Source of the DNA: Bradyrhizobium amphicarpaeae
GTDB lineage: Bacteria > Pseudomonadota > Alphaproteobacteria > Rhizobiales > Xanthobacteraceae
Assembly: GCF_002266435.3 (NCBI RefSeq)
Contig: NZ_CP029426.2
Coordinates: forward strand, 868,001 to 932,000
Length of the DNA: 64,000 nucleotides
Direction of reading: 5' to 3'
The notes below the pieces were generated by a model. It was given only the letters and a program-made list of their open reading frames with translations, had not been told where the DNA came from and searched no databases. The position numbers and the translations under genes were made by a program. Within the stretch, counting starts at the first letter, position 1. Each line of letters opens with the position of its first letter. Positions 14,117-22,568 of the stretch are shown here, piece after piece.

Positions 14117-16873
14117 TCAATTGCGCGCCAGCGGTGCTTCCGGCTTGTCCGGCGGCATCGGAGGGGCCGGCAGGCGCTGGACCTTGATCTTCGCAGTGCC
14201 GCTATTGTTTCGGTAGAACAGATCGCGCGGTCCCTGGATCGCATCGAGCCAGGACGGGACCCACGATTCCGGAAGCAGCCGCGGGAAGATCTGGACGGCG
14301 TCATTGACGTAGAAAAACAGCTCGCCGGACTCGGGCGCGACGAATTCGGCGACGAGGCGGCCGGTCAACAGCTGCTTGGTCCAGACCTGGCCTGCCTCGG
14401 CGAGCATGGCCGGTGGAATCGGTTCGAATTTGCCGAGGCCGTCGAGCCGTCCCTTGAACTCGGCGGTGTCGCCGAGGCGCACGGGGTACCTGTTGCGGCT
14501 CCTGCTGATGTCGTCCTCCGCGGGCAAGGTGGGCTTCATGCGGCGGGGAAATTCGTCGGCGGGCATCACATTGACGGCATTCAGCGGCAGGTCGTTGATG
14601 CCTTTGCTGCCGACGCGCACCACCGGCTGGAACCAGTCCGCGGCAAACAGGCGCCGCTCCGGCAGCGCCACGTAATGATGCGGCTCGTAGGTCGCAAATC
14701 CGTTCGCGCCACTCATGATGGTGCGGTCGAACCATGGCTCCTTGATCTCGAGAAAGACGCGGTATTTGCGGCCCTTCTCGACGGCGAGCCCGCTCCACCA
14801 GCAAAACTCCCTGACGTCGAACAGCGCGCGCGCCGCGAGCGGCTCGTCCGTCACCGGCGCGCCGGTCTGGAACGAGGGCGAGCCCTCGACCGCAGGCGGC
14901 GAGCAGACGGAACCGAGCGCGAGACGTCCGGTGAACAGGCTGCTCGAGGCGATCAGCGCGGCCGAGCCGAAGATCGCGATCAGGAAGACCGCCGGCACCA
15001 ATCCCTTGGTGATGACGCGCTGCGCCGGGCCGGCATTCAGGCGCATCCAATGTCCGAACCGCATCAACGGCCCCGGCTGGTCGACGTGCGCCATGCTCGC
15101 CCTGCGCCGCGGCGTGTTCCAGGCGAGACGCGCCCGCTCCTGGATGTCGTCACGCAACGTTCCGTTCTTGTGCCAGATCCACCAGGTGACGATCACCACG
15201 ATCGAGGTCAGGAAGGGATAGTAGGTCGCGATGTTGAGCCAGGGGGCCGCATAGGACGGCAGCACGTCTCGCAGCAGATTGGTCAGCGGCGCCGCCACTG
15301 CGCCCATCACCCAGTCGATATCGGTGATGAAAGACAGTGCGCCGGTGCCCTCCAGGGCGCGGTCCTCGGACCACTGCACCAGCGCGTGCGCGATCCACGG
15401 CCAGGCGGCGATCACGCCGACCATGAACAGAAGCGAGAAATAGGCGACGCGCCGCCACCACACGGTGTCGCGCGTGAGGCTCGACATGGTGGCATCGGGC
15501 GTGCTCATCTTGGTGAAGGCCCTGGCCTCCTCGGTACGACGCGGTCCCGTCGCCTTTTGCAGATAGGCGGCCTTCATGGCCTCGCGCGCATGCTGCTCGT
15601 CGAGATGCTTGTCGTCGCCTTCCGACCGCAGCGGCAATTTCGTTCCGTCCGGCAGCAGCACCAGGCAGTTCGCCGGAAGCATGATGGGCGCGTAATCGTC
15701 ACAGCCGAACAGCATGCGCTCGATGACGGCGAAGTGCACCACCGGCAGCCCGCCATTGACGACGCCGCCGACGATCGGACGCGGCCCGTAGCGGTACAGC
15801 ACCGCTGCGCCGCCGCGGGAATCGTGCCGCGGTCCGAGCGCCGATTGATAGTCGCTGAAATGCTCGATCTCGCCGTCCTTGAAACGCAGCCGGCCGCCGA
15901 GCTGCTCGACCATCCAGACCAGCGGCACGAAGGACAGCGTGGATTCCGGATAGCCGCCGCCGATATCGGAATGAACCCCCGTGAACCACACCTCCTTGAC
16001 GATCTGTCCTTGCGCCAGATGGCTCTGGTCGATCCGCAGCGGATGGAAGGTGGTGCGTTCGTCGTCGAGCGCGAGCGCGTGACAGGCGTGCCTGACCTTG
16101 TGCGACAGCCGGTGATTGCGGAACGAGATCGGCCAGATCGCCCAGTCGATGGCGAGACGGAGCTCCTCGACCGGAACGCCGAACGCCTCGACGGTGTCGA
16201 ACAGGCCGAGGAATGCGATCTTGACCTCGCTGCGCCCGTTCATTTTGCTCCGCACCTCGGCATAGCTGCGGTGCCGGCAAAGCCAGTGATAGACGAACAG
16301 CACGAGGTCGCGGATCCAGCGCGTGACCCAGATCGTCGGCAGGCTCCTGGTCCAGGGCACGGTGTCGCGCCGGTACGCGCGCCAGGCGGCTTTGACGTTG
16401 CGCCCCATCTCGGCATGCGACACCGGCGTGTCGTCGATCTCCGCCGGCACCAGGCCCTGGCTCGAGATCAGCGCGGCCAGCGTGCGCGCGGTGAAGGCGC
16501 CGCGGCTGAAGCCGAAGATGTAGATCTCGTCGCCGGGCCGCCAGTTCCAGCACAGGAAGCGATAGAGCTTGCGGACGTTGCCGGGAACGCCGATGCCGGT
16601 GGCACCGTCGAGCGCGGCCAACGGTGCCCAGCCGGCGGTGCCGACACCCTTGATGTAATGTGCGATCTGATCCGGCTGGGTATGGTCCAGCGCCTCATAG
16701 AGTCGCCAGACGCTGGATTCCTTCGTGGTGAACGCATTGCCGGTGCCGTCGGCGAACAGCACCAGCTTGCGCGGCGCCCGTGCGTCGGGTGCGTCTGTCG
16801 CGGTGCTTGAATCATCCTGCGCATGGTTCGGCCTTGCAGAACCGCCAAGCAGCGCCGCGTCCTGTTGCGTCAT
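14117..16873 (-). CDS. DUF2235 alpha/beta-hydrolase-like membrane protein
   Basis: A 918-residue protein with a GGGAG site before ATG 16873. The N-terminal half is a DUF2235 domain, the fold of Tle1-type phospholipase effectors. It shows VLFADGTGNAF near residue 38, the nucleophile elbow GFSRGAF with Ser123, FLGLFDTVEAFG with Asp226 and VHSDIGGGY with His301/Asp303. The second half has three hydrophobic stretches (roughly 480-500, 550-570, 630-655) and a long C-terminal domain. No VgrG, PAAR or immunity gene is adjacent, so it looks like a housekeeping membrane hydrolase rather than a secreted toxin. The substrate is unknown. Confidence 0.85.
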   Translation of the reverse strand: MTQQDAALLGGSARPNHAQDDSSTATDAPDARAPRKLVLFADGTGNAFTTKESSVWRLYEALDHTQPDQIAHYIKGVGTAGWAPLAALDGATGIGVPGNVRKLYRFLCWNWRPGDEIYIFGFSRGAFTARTLAALISSQGLVPAEIDDTPVSHAEMGRNVKAAWRAYRRDTVPWTRSLPTIWVTRWIRDLVLFVYHWLCRHRSYAEVRSKMNGRSEVKIAFLGLFDTVEAFGVPVEELRLAIDWAIWPISFRNHRLSHKVRHACHALALDDERTTFHPLRIDQSHLAQGQIVKEVWFTGVHSDIGGGYPESTLSFVPLVWMVEQLGGRLRFKDGEIEHFSDYQSALGPRHDSRGGAAVLYRYGPRPIVGGVVNGGLPVVHFAVIERMLFGCDDYAPIMLPANCLVLLPDGTKLPLRSEGDDKHLDEQHAREAMKAAYLQKATGPRRTEEARAFTKMSTPDATMSSLTRDTVWWRRVAYFSLLFMVGVIAAWPWIAHALVQWSEDRALEGTGALSFITDIDWVMGAVAAPLTNLLRDVLPSYAAPWLNIATYYPFLTSIVVIVTWWIWHKNGTLRDDIQERARLAWNTPRRRASMAHVDQPGPLMRFGHWMRLNAGPAQRVITKGLVPAVFLIAIFGSAALIASSSLFTGRLALGSVCSPPAVEGSPSFQTGAPVTDEPLAARALFDVREFCWWSGLAVEKGRKYRVFLEIKEPWFDRTIMSGANGFATYEPHHYVALPERRLFAADWFQPVVRVGSKGINDLPLNAVNVMPADEFPRRMKPTLPAEDDISRSRNRYPVRLGDTAEFKGRLDGLGKFEPIPPAMLAEAGQVWTKQLLTGRLVAEFVAPESGELFFYVNDAVQIFPRLLPESWVPSWLDAIQGPRDLFYRNNSGTAKIKVQRLPAPPMPPDKPEAPLARN

Positions 16874-17055
16874 GGATTTCTCCCAAAATTCAGGGCGGAT
16901 GCTTCAAGCCCGCTTGGGCGGCACCCGAAAATTCAATCCGTCAGTTCATCGTGAGAGTAATGGACGCAAGACACCCACAATCGCGCTGAGGTGGTACGAA
17001 GAATTGCGCCGTCTTGCTCCGGCCATTTATGAACTCCGCCACAGTCGGCAAAAGA

Positions 17056-17079
17056 AAAGCCCGGGCGAGCCCGGGCTTT
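17056..17079 (-). terminator. Bidirectional intrinsic terminator
   Basis: Perfect arms AAAGCCCGGG (17056-17065) and CCCGGGCTTT (17070-17079) with loop CGAG. Read on the minus strand the stem is followed by a T-rich tract (complement of 17050-17058), ending the small-protein operon that stops at 17135. Confidence 0.8.
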
Positions 17080-17134
17080 GAGTCCTCTATTGCGATGCGG
17101 CCGCGACTGCGAAGCGGCGGCCTGAAGCCGGCTG

Positions 17135-17386
17135 TTACTTGCCGTTGCCGCGGCAGCGGCCGCCGGGGCCGATATGGTAGCCGCGCGGGCAGGCGTGCGC
17201 TGCGGGGTTGGCGTAGTTCCTGAGGCAGCCGCCATAGGGGCCGCGATGCCAGCCGGGGCCGCAGCCGCCGGCGATCGCGATCACGTCGCTGGTCGTGCTT
17301 GCGCAGAGTGGGGCAAGCGGCATGGCTTCGGCAACGCCAGTGATGGCGAGAAGCGCGAACGCCGCGGCAAACATGGTTCGTATCAT
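17135..17386 (-). CDS. GCG_CRPN-type small exported Cys/Gly-rich protein
   Basis: An 83-residue protein starting at ATG 17386 with GGAGGACAAG upstream. A signal peptide (about 1-21, ending AEA) precedes MPLAPLCAST. The mature part contains GGCGPGWHRGPYGGC and CPRGYHIGPGGRC. This Gly-Cys-Gly pattern matches what is called the GCG_CRPN prefix domain in rhizobial small proteins. Function is unknown. It lies 26 bases downstream of another small gene on the same strand, forming an operon that ends in a clear terminator. Confidence 0.78.
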   Translation of the reverse strand: MIRTMFAAAFALLAITGVAEAMPLAPLCASTTSDVIAIAGGCGPGWHRGPYGGCLRNYANPAAHACPRGYHIGPGGRCRGNGK

Positions 17387-17412
17387 GACTTGTCCTCCCT
17401 CATACCGTTGCT

Positions 17413-17655
17413 TCAATGGCCGGCGGCGAAGGCGATGCCGGCGCGGACCTCGGCGATGGCCTGGTCGACCAGTCCCATCGCCTTTTCGCGATGGCCGCCC
17501 TTGTTCGGTTCGGCCTTGCCGAGTTCGGCGCGGGCCGATTGCAGGATCGCAATGGCTTCGCTCATATGCGGTTGCGCGCCGAGCGCGTAGCCGATGCAGA
17601 GACTGGTCGCGATGACGCCGCCGAGCACGAGGCTGCGGGGTAGAGAATTTCGCAT
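17413..17655 (-). CDS. Small exported or membrane-anchored helical protein
   Basis: An 80-residue protein from ATG 17655, with GGAGGAGA upstream. A hydrophobic N-terminus (residues 8-25) could be a signal peptide or anchor. The rest is a helical hairpin type sequence: SEAIAILQSARAELGKAE, then REKAMGLVDQAIAEVRAGI. I do not recognise a named family. It is the first gene of a two-gene operon with the GCG_CRPN gene. The divergent AraC gene and the direct repeats at 17773-17820 suggest a possible local regulator. Confidence 0.7.
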   Translation of the reverse strand: MRNSLPRSLVLGGVIATSLCIGYALGAQPHMSEAIAILQSARAELGKAEPNKGGHREKAMGLVDQAIAEVRAGIAFAAGH

Positions 17656-17772
17656 GTCGTTGTCTCCTCCAGGGGGCGGCAGGCAGGGCCGCCCGGTTTG
17701 CCCGGGTACAGTCCCCTTCTGTCGCGGGATGCTGCACCCGCTGCCTGAATAGGACTGGCTCATGCGCGCCGT

Positions 17773-17820
17773 CTTGGACTGTCCGGCGCCGGCGATGGCG
17801 CGGCTTGGACTGACCGGCGC
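17773..17820. promoter_or_regulatory. 17-bp direct repeat, putative AraC-type site
   Basis: CTTGGACTGTCCGGCGC (17773-17789) and CTTGGACTGACCGGCGC (17804-17820) differ at one base and are offset by 31 bases, about three helical turns. A third core GGACTG is at 17752-17757. AraC-family proteins bind such same-face direct repeats. It is located between the AraC gene and the divergent small-protein operon. Confidence 0.5.
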
Positions 17821-17943
17821 AGCTTGATTCACGTTGGCGTGCTGATAGCCTGTGCCCGACCTGTGTTTATTCCGGGCTCACTCTTGCCAGGCGGGCTTCG
17901 GCCATGGCCTTTTTCATAAAGTCTTCTCTTGGACGCTCTTTCG

Positions 17944-18903
17944 ATGTCCGTCATCCGGAAGTCGCTCTCGACCGACATGCTGCCGCCGGATCTGTCCGAC
18001 CGGCAGCGTTTCATTCGCTTCGCCGAATTGTTCGAGCATTTCTCCAACACGGGCGAGCTCGATCCGGCGTCCGATGTGCCGTTCCGCGCGACCATGAACT
18101 CGATTCACGTCGGCACCACCATGCTCGGTCGCTGCGATGGCAGCTTCGTCACGGTCCGTCGGGAGAAGCGACAGGTGGTCGAGACCGGCGACGACCGCTT
18201 TTGTCTCGCACGCAACACCGGCGATCGGCCTTCGGATGTGGTCCATCGCGGGCGCGAATTCACCATGCGGCCGGGATCGATGGTGCTGCTCAAGCTGGAC
18301 GAACCGTTCTTCGCCGCCGACGGCGCCAGCCACAAGCGCTTTACCAACGTGCATCTGCCGGTCGAAACGCTGCGGGCGATGGTGCCCGGTGTCGACGATC
18401 TCGTAGGCTGCGAGCTCGAGCCCGGCGGAGCGCTGTCGCTGGCGATGGACTACAGCGACCTCCTGCTGCGTCATGCCTCCGCCGCGGACGAAGCCGGCAT
18501 GGCGATCGCCGCGCATCTGCTCGATCTCGCTGCGATCGGCCTCGGCGCCCGCGGCGACGTCGTCACTGCCGCGCGACGCCGGGGCCTTCGCGCGGTGCGG
18601 CTCAAGGCCGTGCTGTCGGTCCTCCAGGCGCGCTTCCATGAACCGGATTTCTCCGCGCAAAAGCTCGCCGCCGCCACCGCTCTCTCCGAGCGTTACGTCA
18701 ACGAATTGCTGTTCGAAGCCGGCGCCGGCTTCACCACCCGCCTGACCGAACTGCGCCTGCGCAAGGCCGCCGAGCTCCTCGCTCGTCGCGAGGCCCGCAT
18801 CAGCGACATCGCGTTCGCCTGCGGCTTCAATGATCTCTCTTATTTCAATCGCTGCTTTCGCAGGAGGTTCGGCCTGACGCCGACCGCGGCGAGAGGGAAG
18901 TGA
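17944..18903 (+). CDS. AraC family transcriptional regulator
   Basis: Regulator of 319 residues from ATG 17944 (a TTG at 17929 is an alternative; neither has a strong ribosome site). The N-terminal two thirds resemble the AraC-binding-like domain (cupin-type) of this family. The C-terminal pair of helix-turn-helix motifs is clear: FSAQKLAAATALSERYVNEL and ISDIAFACGFNDLSYFNRCF, followed by RRFGLTPTAAR. The effector is unknown. It diverges from the small-protein operon at 17135-17655. Confidence 0.9.
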   Translation: MSVIRKSLSTDMLPPDLSDRQRFIRFAELFEHFSNTGELDPASDVPFRATMNSIHVGTTMLGRCDGSFVTVRREKRQVVETGDDRFCLARNTGDRPSDVVHRGREFTMRPGSMVLLKLDEPFFAADGASHKRFTNVHLPVETLRAMVPGVDDLVGCELEPGGALSLAMDYSDLLLRHASAADEAGMAIAAHLLDLAAIGLGARGDVVTAARRRGLRAVRLKAVLSVLQARFHEPDFSAQKLAAATALSERYVNELLFEAGAGFTTRLTELRLRKAAELLARREARISDIAFACGFNDLSYFNRCFRRRFGLTPTAARGK

Positions 18904-18945
18904 AGTAGCTTTCCCAGGGTGGGTTAGGCGAAACCCTCACCCACC

Positions 18946-19173
18946 TTACGAGACATCCACCCGCGGCGGCGGATAGCGCCGGGCCAGCATCGACAGCGAC
19001 AGCCGCCGCTCGTCCTGCGGCAGTTCCAGATAGGCCAGCACCAACGGCCGCTTCCAGTCACCGACGCCGAAATCCATCGCCGTCCATTTCTGCGGCTCGG
19101 GGCCTTCGAGGCCCCGAATCCAGACAAAATAGCGGGGAAGGTCATCGGCGTCCGTCGTGCGTGTTCTGGCCAT
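18946..19173 (-). CDS. Hypothetical small protein
   Basis: A 75-residue soluble protein from ATG 19173. It contains LPRYFVWIRGLEGPEPQKW and VGDWKRPLVLAYLELP, and ends with two to three prolines. No signal or membrane helix is seen. I do not recognise it. It is convergent with the AraC gene, separated by 42 bases. The composition is like neighbouring coding sequence, which is the main support. Confidence 0.5.
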   Translation of the reverse strand: MARTRTTDADDLPRYFVWIRGLEGPEPQKWTAMDFGVGDWKRPLVLAYLELPQDERRLSLSMLARRYPPPRVDVS

Positions 19174-19267
19174 CAAAGCTGCTCACTGCACCCATCGTTG
19201 CGATAAGATATAGGTATCCGTTCGCCGAAGTCGAACGCCCCGCTGCCCTGTCCTGAGGCTGGGAGGC

Positions 19268-19747
19268 ATGCGCAGGCCTGAAGATATGAACGAAGTCACG
19301 ATCGATGGCTGGGGTGACGCCTCGGACGTCACGAACAAGCTGATCGGTTCGTGGTCGCTCGACCGCATCATCGAAGGCCAGGCCACGATGCAGGGTATCG
19401 CGATCTTTGCGCCGCTGGACGGGGCGCGCTTGGCCTATCGCGAGCAGGGACATTTGAAGCTCGCGAACGGCACCATCGTGCAGGCCGAACGCGAATACGT
19501 CTTCAGCAACTGCGACGGAGGATTTCAGGTCTTCTTCAAGGAGGAGCCGCTGAGGTTGTTTCACGAGATTTTACTGTCCGCATCTTCCGCAGGAGAGCTG
19601 TGCGGAAGCGCGCGCCACATTTGTAATCGCGACGAATATCGGTCAGCTTACAGGTTCATGCGGGATGGAACGTTCGCCGTTCGTCACGGGGTGTCGGGTC
19701 CTCGCAAGGACTACGCGATCAACACGGCCTATGCGCGTCTGTCGTGA
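19268..19747 (+). CDS. DUF6314-like protein
   Basis: A 159-residue soluble protein. It begins with a short leader and then LIGSWSLDRIIEGQATMQG, followed by ARLAYREQGHLKLANG and QAEREYVFSNCDGGFQVFF. This resembles the lipocalin-like DUF6314 family. The function is unknown. The start is uncertain: ATG 19268 has GAGG and GGGAGG stretches close by, and ATG 19286 is an internal alternative without a site at the normal distance. The neighbours are unrelated small genes. Confidence 0.65.
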   Translation: MRRPEDMNEVTIDGWGDASDVTNKLIGSWSLDRIIEGQATMQGIAIFAPLDGARLAYREQGHLKLANGTIVQAEREYVFSNCDGGFQVFFKEEPLRLFHEILLSASSAGELCGSARHICNRDEYRSAYRFMRDGTFAVRHGVSGPRKDYAINTAYARLS

Positions 19748-19788
19748 TGCCCTAAGGCGATATCGCGGCCAACCGCCATTCCGTCGCG

Positions 19789-20091
19789 TCATTGCCAGAG
19801 CTGACTGTCCGCCACGCGGTTGATGTCGGCGAGGCGGCGCGCGGCGTTTCCGTGCAGATCGAGGCTTTCGACCAGCGTCAGCAGGCGCCGATAGGCGACC
19901 TCGGCCGTGTCGACCGGGAGCGGGGACTCGTCAAAGGCCTCGACATAGCTGCCGACGATGCCGCTGAGCAGCCGGCACAGGCCGCGCTGGGCGGGATCGC
20001 TGCGGCCGAGCATCTCGAGCTTGTGCTGAAAGGTCTGGAAGGTCCGCAAACCGTGGTGCTGTTGCGAAAGCCACGCGTGCAAATCGTTCAT
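19789..20091 (-). CDS. Hypothetical protein
   Basis: A 100-residue, mostly helical soluble protein from ATG 20091, with AAGGAG correctly spaced upstream. It starts MNDLHAWLSQQHHGLRTF and has no signal peptide or membrane helix. The family is not recognised. It stands alone between the DUF6314-like gene (convergent) and the repeat array before tRNA-Leu. The good ribosome site is the best evidence that it is expressed. Confidence 0.6.
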   Translation of the reverse strand: MNDLHAWLSQQHHGLRTFQTFQHKLEMLGRSDPAQRGLCRLLSGIVGSYVEAFDESPLPVDTAEVAYRRLLTLVESLDLHGNAARRLADINRVADSQLWQ

Positions 20092-20167
20092 ATGAGCTCC
20101 TTCGAGGACTGGAAGAAGCTACCGGTTTATACATGGGAGAGGCGGGGATGGCTAGCGGGAGAGCAGG

Positions 20168-20443
20168 TTCGTTGAGACGGTCCGTCTTCGCCAGGAGGCT
20201 TCGCCGGACACGCTTCACCCTTCGGGCTCCGCGTGGCCGCGCCACGCGTAGCCCGAAGGGGGTTACCGATTATACCGTGGAGAGATGTTAAAGTGGTCGA
20301 GGAAGGGAGCGGATTCGTTGAGACGGTCCGTCTTCGCCAAGAGGCTTCGCCGGACACGCTTCACCCTTCGGGCTACGCGTGGCTTCGCCGGACACGTTTC
20401 GCTCTTCGGCTCGGCGTCGCTGCGCCACGCGTAGCCCGAAGGG
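20168..20443. repeat. Direct/inverted repeat array next to tRNA-Leu
   Basis: The stretch 20092-20450 has no gene and holds this array. A 61-base unit occurs at 20168-20228 and again at 20314-20374 with one mismatch. Each copy runs into a palindrome: arms 20218-20236/20242-20260 (19 bases, one mismatch) and 20364-20382/20425-20443 (19 bases, perfect). The submotif CTTCGCCGGACACG appears three times (20199, 20345, 20383). It ends 7 bases from the 3' end of tRNA-Leu. Confidence 0.85.
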
Positions 20444-20450
20444 CGAAGCG

Positions 20451-20535
20451 TGGTGCCCCTGGCCGGAATCGAACCAGCACTCCTTGCGGAACTCGATTTT
20501 GAGTCGAGCGCGTCTACCAGTTCCGCCACAGGGGC
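20451..20535 (-). tRNA. tRNA-Leu (anticodon CAA)
   Basis: The 85-base minus-strand gene folds as a class II tRNA. The acceptor stem is GCCCCTG with CAGGGGC, discriminator A, and an encoded CCA at 20451-20453. The anticodon stem CTCGA/TCGAG encloses loop CTCAAAA, giving anticodon CAA. A long variable arm and GGTTCGATTCC T-arm follow. It reads UUG codons. Confidence 0.96.
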
Positions 20536-20576
20536 CCTCGGTCGGCCCGATGAGGCGAGCGTCGCGAAGCCGGCGG

Positions 20577-20604
20577 ACTATAGCCATGGACAAAGCGGGG
20601 TCAA
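20577..20604 (-). promoter_or_regulatory. Promoter of tRNA-Leu
   Basis: On the minus strand TTGACC (20604-20599) and TATAGT (20582-20577) are 16 bases apart. Transcription would start about 35 bases before the tRNA 5' end at 20535. Confidence 0.65.
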
Positions 20605-20692
20605 CCCGCGCCAAAGTGATCCCGAGCGTTCTCGACAGCCGCATGGACCGGGATTAGAGCCTTGGGGCGAGAGACCTGCGAAAGAGGCCGCC

Positions 20693-21232
20693 GTGACGAC
20701 CCAGAGTGCCGCAATACCTGCGTTCAAGCCGGCAGCCGGCGGCCCCGCGCTGACCGCTTCGCTGCTCGTCACGCTGATTGCGGCTGCGACCATCGCGGGC
20801 GCCTGGTTCTTCCAGCTCGTGCTGGAGATCCTGCCCTGTCCGCTCTGCCTGGAGCAGCGCTATGCCTACTATCTCGCGATCCCGCTCGGTGCGTTGACGG
20901 CGTTTGCCGCGCGCAGCGGCGCGCCGCGGCCGCTGCTGCTGGCCGGGCTCTCGATCCTCGCGCTGGCGACGCTCGCCAATGCCGGTCTCGGCGCCTATCA
21001 TTCGGGCGTCGAATGGGGGCTCTGGAAGGGGCCGACCGATTGCACCGGTCCGGTCGTCAACCTCGGCAACGCCGGCGATCTCTTCTCGAAGCTCGACACC
21101 GTGAAGGTGGTGCGCTGCGACGAGGTGCAGTGGCGCTTCCTCGGCCTCTCGCTCGCCGGCTACAACGTACTGATCTCGCTGCTCATGGCCGCGATCGCGG
21201 CGTGGGGATTTGCAAAGACGGCAAGAGGCTAG
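20693..21232 (+). CDS. dsbB: Disulfide bond formation protein DsbB
   Basis: Inner-membrane quinone oxidoreductase of 179 residues that reoxidises DsbA. It starts at GTG 20693, preceded by AGAGG. Four membrane helices are predicted. The first redox pair is Cys49-Pro-Leu-Cys52, in LPCPLCLEQRYAYY. The second periplasmic pair is Cys117 and Cys142. Arg56 after LEQ matches the conserved quinone-site arginine. A classical dsbA is not adjacent; a DsbA-like thioredoxin lies 5 kb away at 26381. It is convergent with the AbrB-family gene. Confidence 0.93.
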   Translation: MTTQSAAIPAFKPAAGGPALTASLLVTLIAAATIAGAWFFQLVLEILPCPLCLEQRYAYYLAIPLGALTAFAARSGAPRPLLLAGLSILALATLANAGLGAYHSGVEWGLWKGPTDCTGPVVNLGNAGDLFSKLDTVKVVRCDEVQWRFLGLSLAGYNVLISLLMAAIAAWGFAKTARG

Positions 21233-21264
21233 GCAAGCCGCCGTAGGGCAAACAAAGCGACTTG

Positions 21265-21362
21265 TCCGCCGAAGCTCGAAGAGCGAAGGCGGAAGCTGCC
21301 CACCATTTTTATCGAGATTGCAGAGGCATGGTGGGCACGGCGCGAATGTGCCTTTGCCCACC
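21265..21362. repeat. Two hairpin repeats in convergent dsbB/AbrB gap
   Basis: 21265-21293 is a symmetric hairpin: TCCGCC and GGCGGA outer arms, GCTC/GAGC inner arms, separated by GAA on both sides and a GAA loop. A second pair GGTGGGCA (21330-21337) and TGCCCACC (21355-21362) follows. Both look like dispersed Bradyrhizobium intergenic elements and may act as terminators or mRNA 3' ends. Confidence 0.6.
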
Positions 21363-21381
21363 CTACGCGAGATCAGCCACG

Positions 21382-22467
21382 TCAATCATCCACGTCGTCC
21401 TGCGTGCGTCCGAACAGATGCACGATGCCGGGCGTCGCGATCGTCACGAACACGAAACGCGACAAATGATGGGCGCCGACGAAGATCGGGTCAATGTGTA
21501 ACGTGAGCGCCAGCGCCAGCATGGCATCCATCGCGCCCGGCGCGAAGGCGACGACGGTGTCGGAGAATTTGACCTGGGTGGTCAGCGCCACGATGCCGAC
21601 GAAGATGGCGGAGACGGCGATGGCCACCGCAAACGAGCCCAGTGCCGCGTTGATGTGGCCGGCCAGCGTCTTGAGCCGCATCCTCGCGAAACGGCTGCCG
21701 ATCAGCGCGCCGATGCCGACCAGCGCCACGCCGCGCACCCAGTTCGGCAGGCCGCCCTCGACCCAGCCGGCGCCGTGCAGCACGCTGGAGGCGATCATGG
21801 CGCCGAACATCCAGCTCGCCGGAAACTTGATCAGGCGCAGGACTAGCGCCATGGCCAGCGAGGCCGCGACCAGCTCAACGAGATCGAGCGGGGAGGCGAT
21901 CGTCGTCGTCAGCGACGGCGCGGCAGAGGGGGCGACGCCTGCAAACGCGAGCACCATCGGCAGCGCCGCGGTGAGGATGATGACGCGCATGGTCTGCACC
22001 ACCGCGATGCCCGGCAGGTCGGCGCCGCGCTCGACCGCCAGAATCGTGATCTGCGACAGCGCGCCGGGGCTGCCGGCGAGGAAGGCCGAGGTGCGGTCCC
22101 AGCCATGGACGCGCTGGAGGTAATAGCTCGAGCCGAAAGTCGAGCAGAAGGTCGCGAGCGCAAGCAGCCCGATGGTGAGGGGATAGGCACCGACCTGCTG
22201 AAGCAGATGGCGCGAGACCACCGAGCCCAGCGAAATGCCGAGCAGCACCAGCACGGTCTGGGTCAGGATCGGCGGCAGCGCGAGCTGGCGCCCGGCGATG
22301 GCGGCGATCCCGACCGCGATCATCGAGCCGGAGATCAGTCCGCCGGGAAGGCCGGCGAGCAGAAACACGAGGCCGCCGGCGGTGCCGATGACGAGCGTCT
22401 CCGCCGTGCTCAGGATCTTGGCACGGCTCGGCCATTCAAATGACAGGGAGGCGGCGATTTGCTTCAC
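21382..22467 (-). CDS. AbrB family membrane transporter-like protein
   Basis: Membrane protein of 361 residues starting at GTG 22467. It has about ten hydrophobic helices in two similar halves. Each half carries a Gly-rich segment of the AbrB duplication family (AGLPGGLISGSMIAVGI; then ASWMFGAMIASSVLHGAGW). LAGSPGALSQITILAVERGAD and AFAPGAMDAMLALAL are the matching second motifs. The family was once labelled ammonia monooxygenase-like, which is misleading. Substrate and direction are unknown. It stands as a single gene. Confidence 0.85.
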   Translation of the reverse strand: MKQIAASLSFEWPSRAKILSTAETLVIGTAGGLVFLLAGLPGGLISGSMIAVGIAAIAGRQLALPPILTQTVLVLLGISLGSVVSRHLLQQVGAYPLTIGLLALATFCSTFGSSYYLQRVHGWDRTSAFLAGSPGALSQITILAVERGADLPGIAVVQTMRVIILTAALPMVLAFAGVAPSAAPSLTTTIASPLDLVELVAASLAMALVLRLIKFPASWMFGAMIASSVLHGAGWVEGGLPNWVRGVALVGIGALIGSRFARMRLKTLAGHINAALGSFAVAIAVSAIFVGIVALTTQVKFSDTVVAFAPGAMDAMLALALTLHIDPIFVGAHHLSRFVFVTIATPGIVHLFGRTQDDVDD

Positions 22468-22568
22468 GCCGCCTTATCGCAAATCGGCGAGAGGCGCACA
22501 ATTGCAGGCTCGTCATGCCGCAATGCGCGCGCCTCTCGCTGGAAGCTCGCGGGAGATCGTGTTGGAGG

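Noticed and set aside
14675..16810. Open frame of 711 codons on the plus strand
   Set aside because: Antisense to the DUF2235 gene, which carries an intact nucleophile elbow; no family features in the shadow.
20263..20529. Small open frames across the repeat array and tRNA-Leu
   Set aside because: They translate the repeat and the tRNA gene itself; repeated peptide segments betray the DNA repeat.
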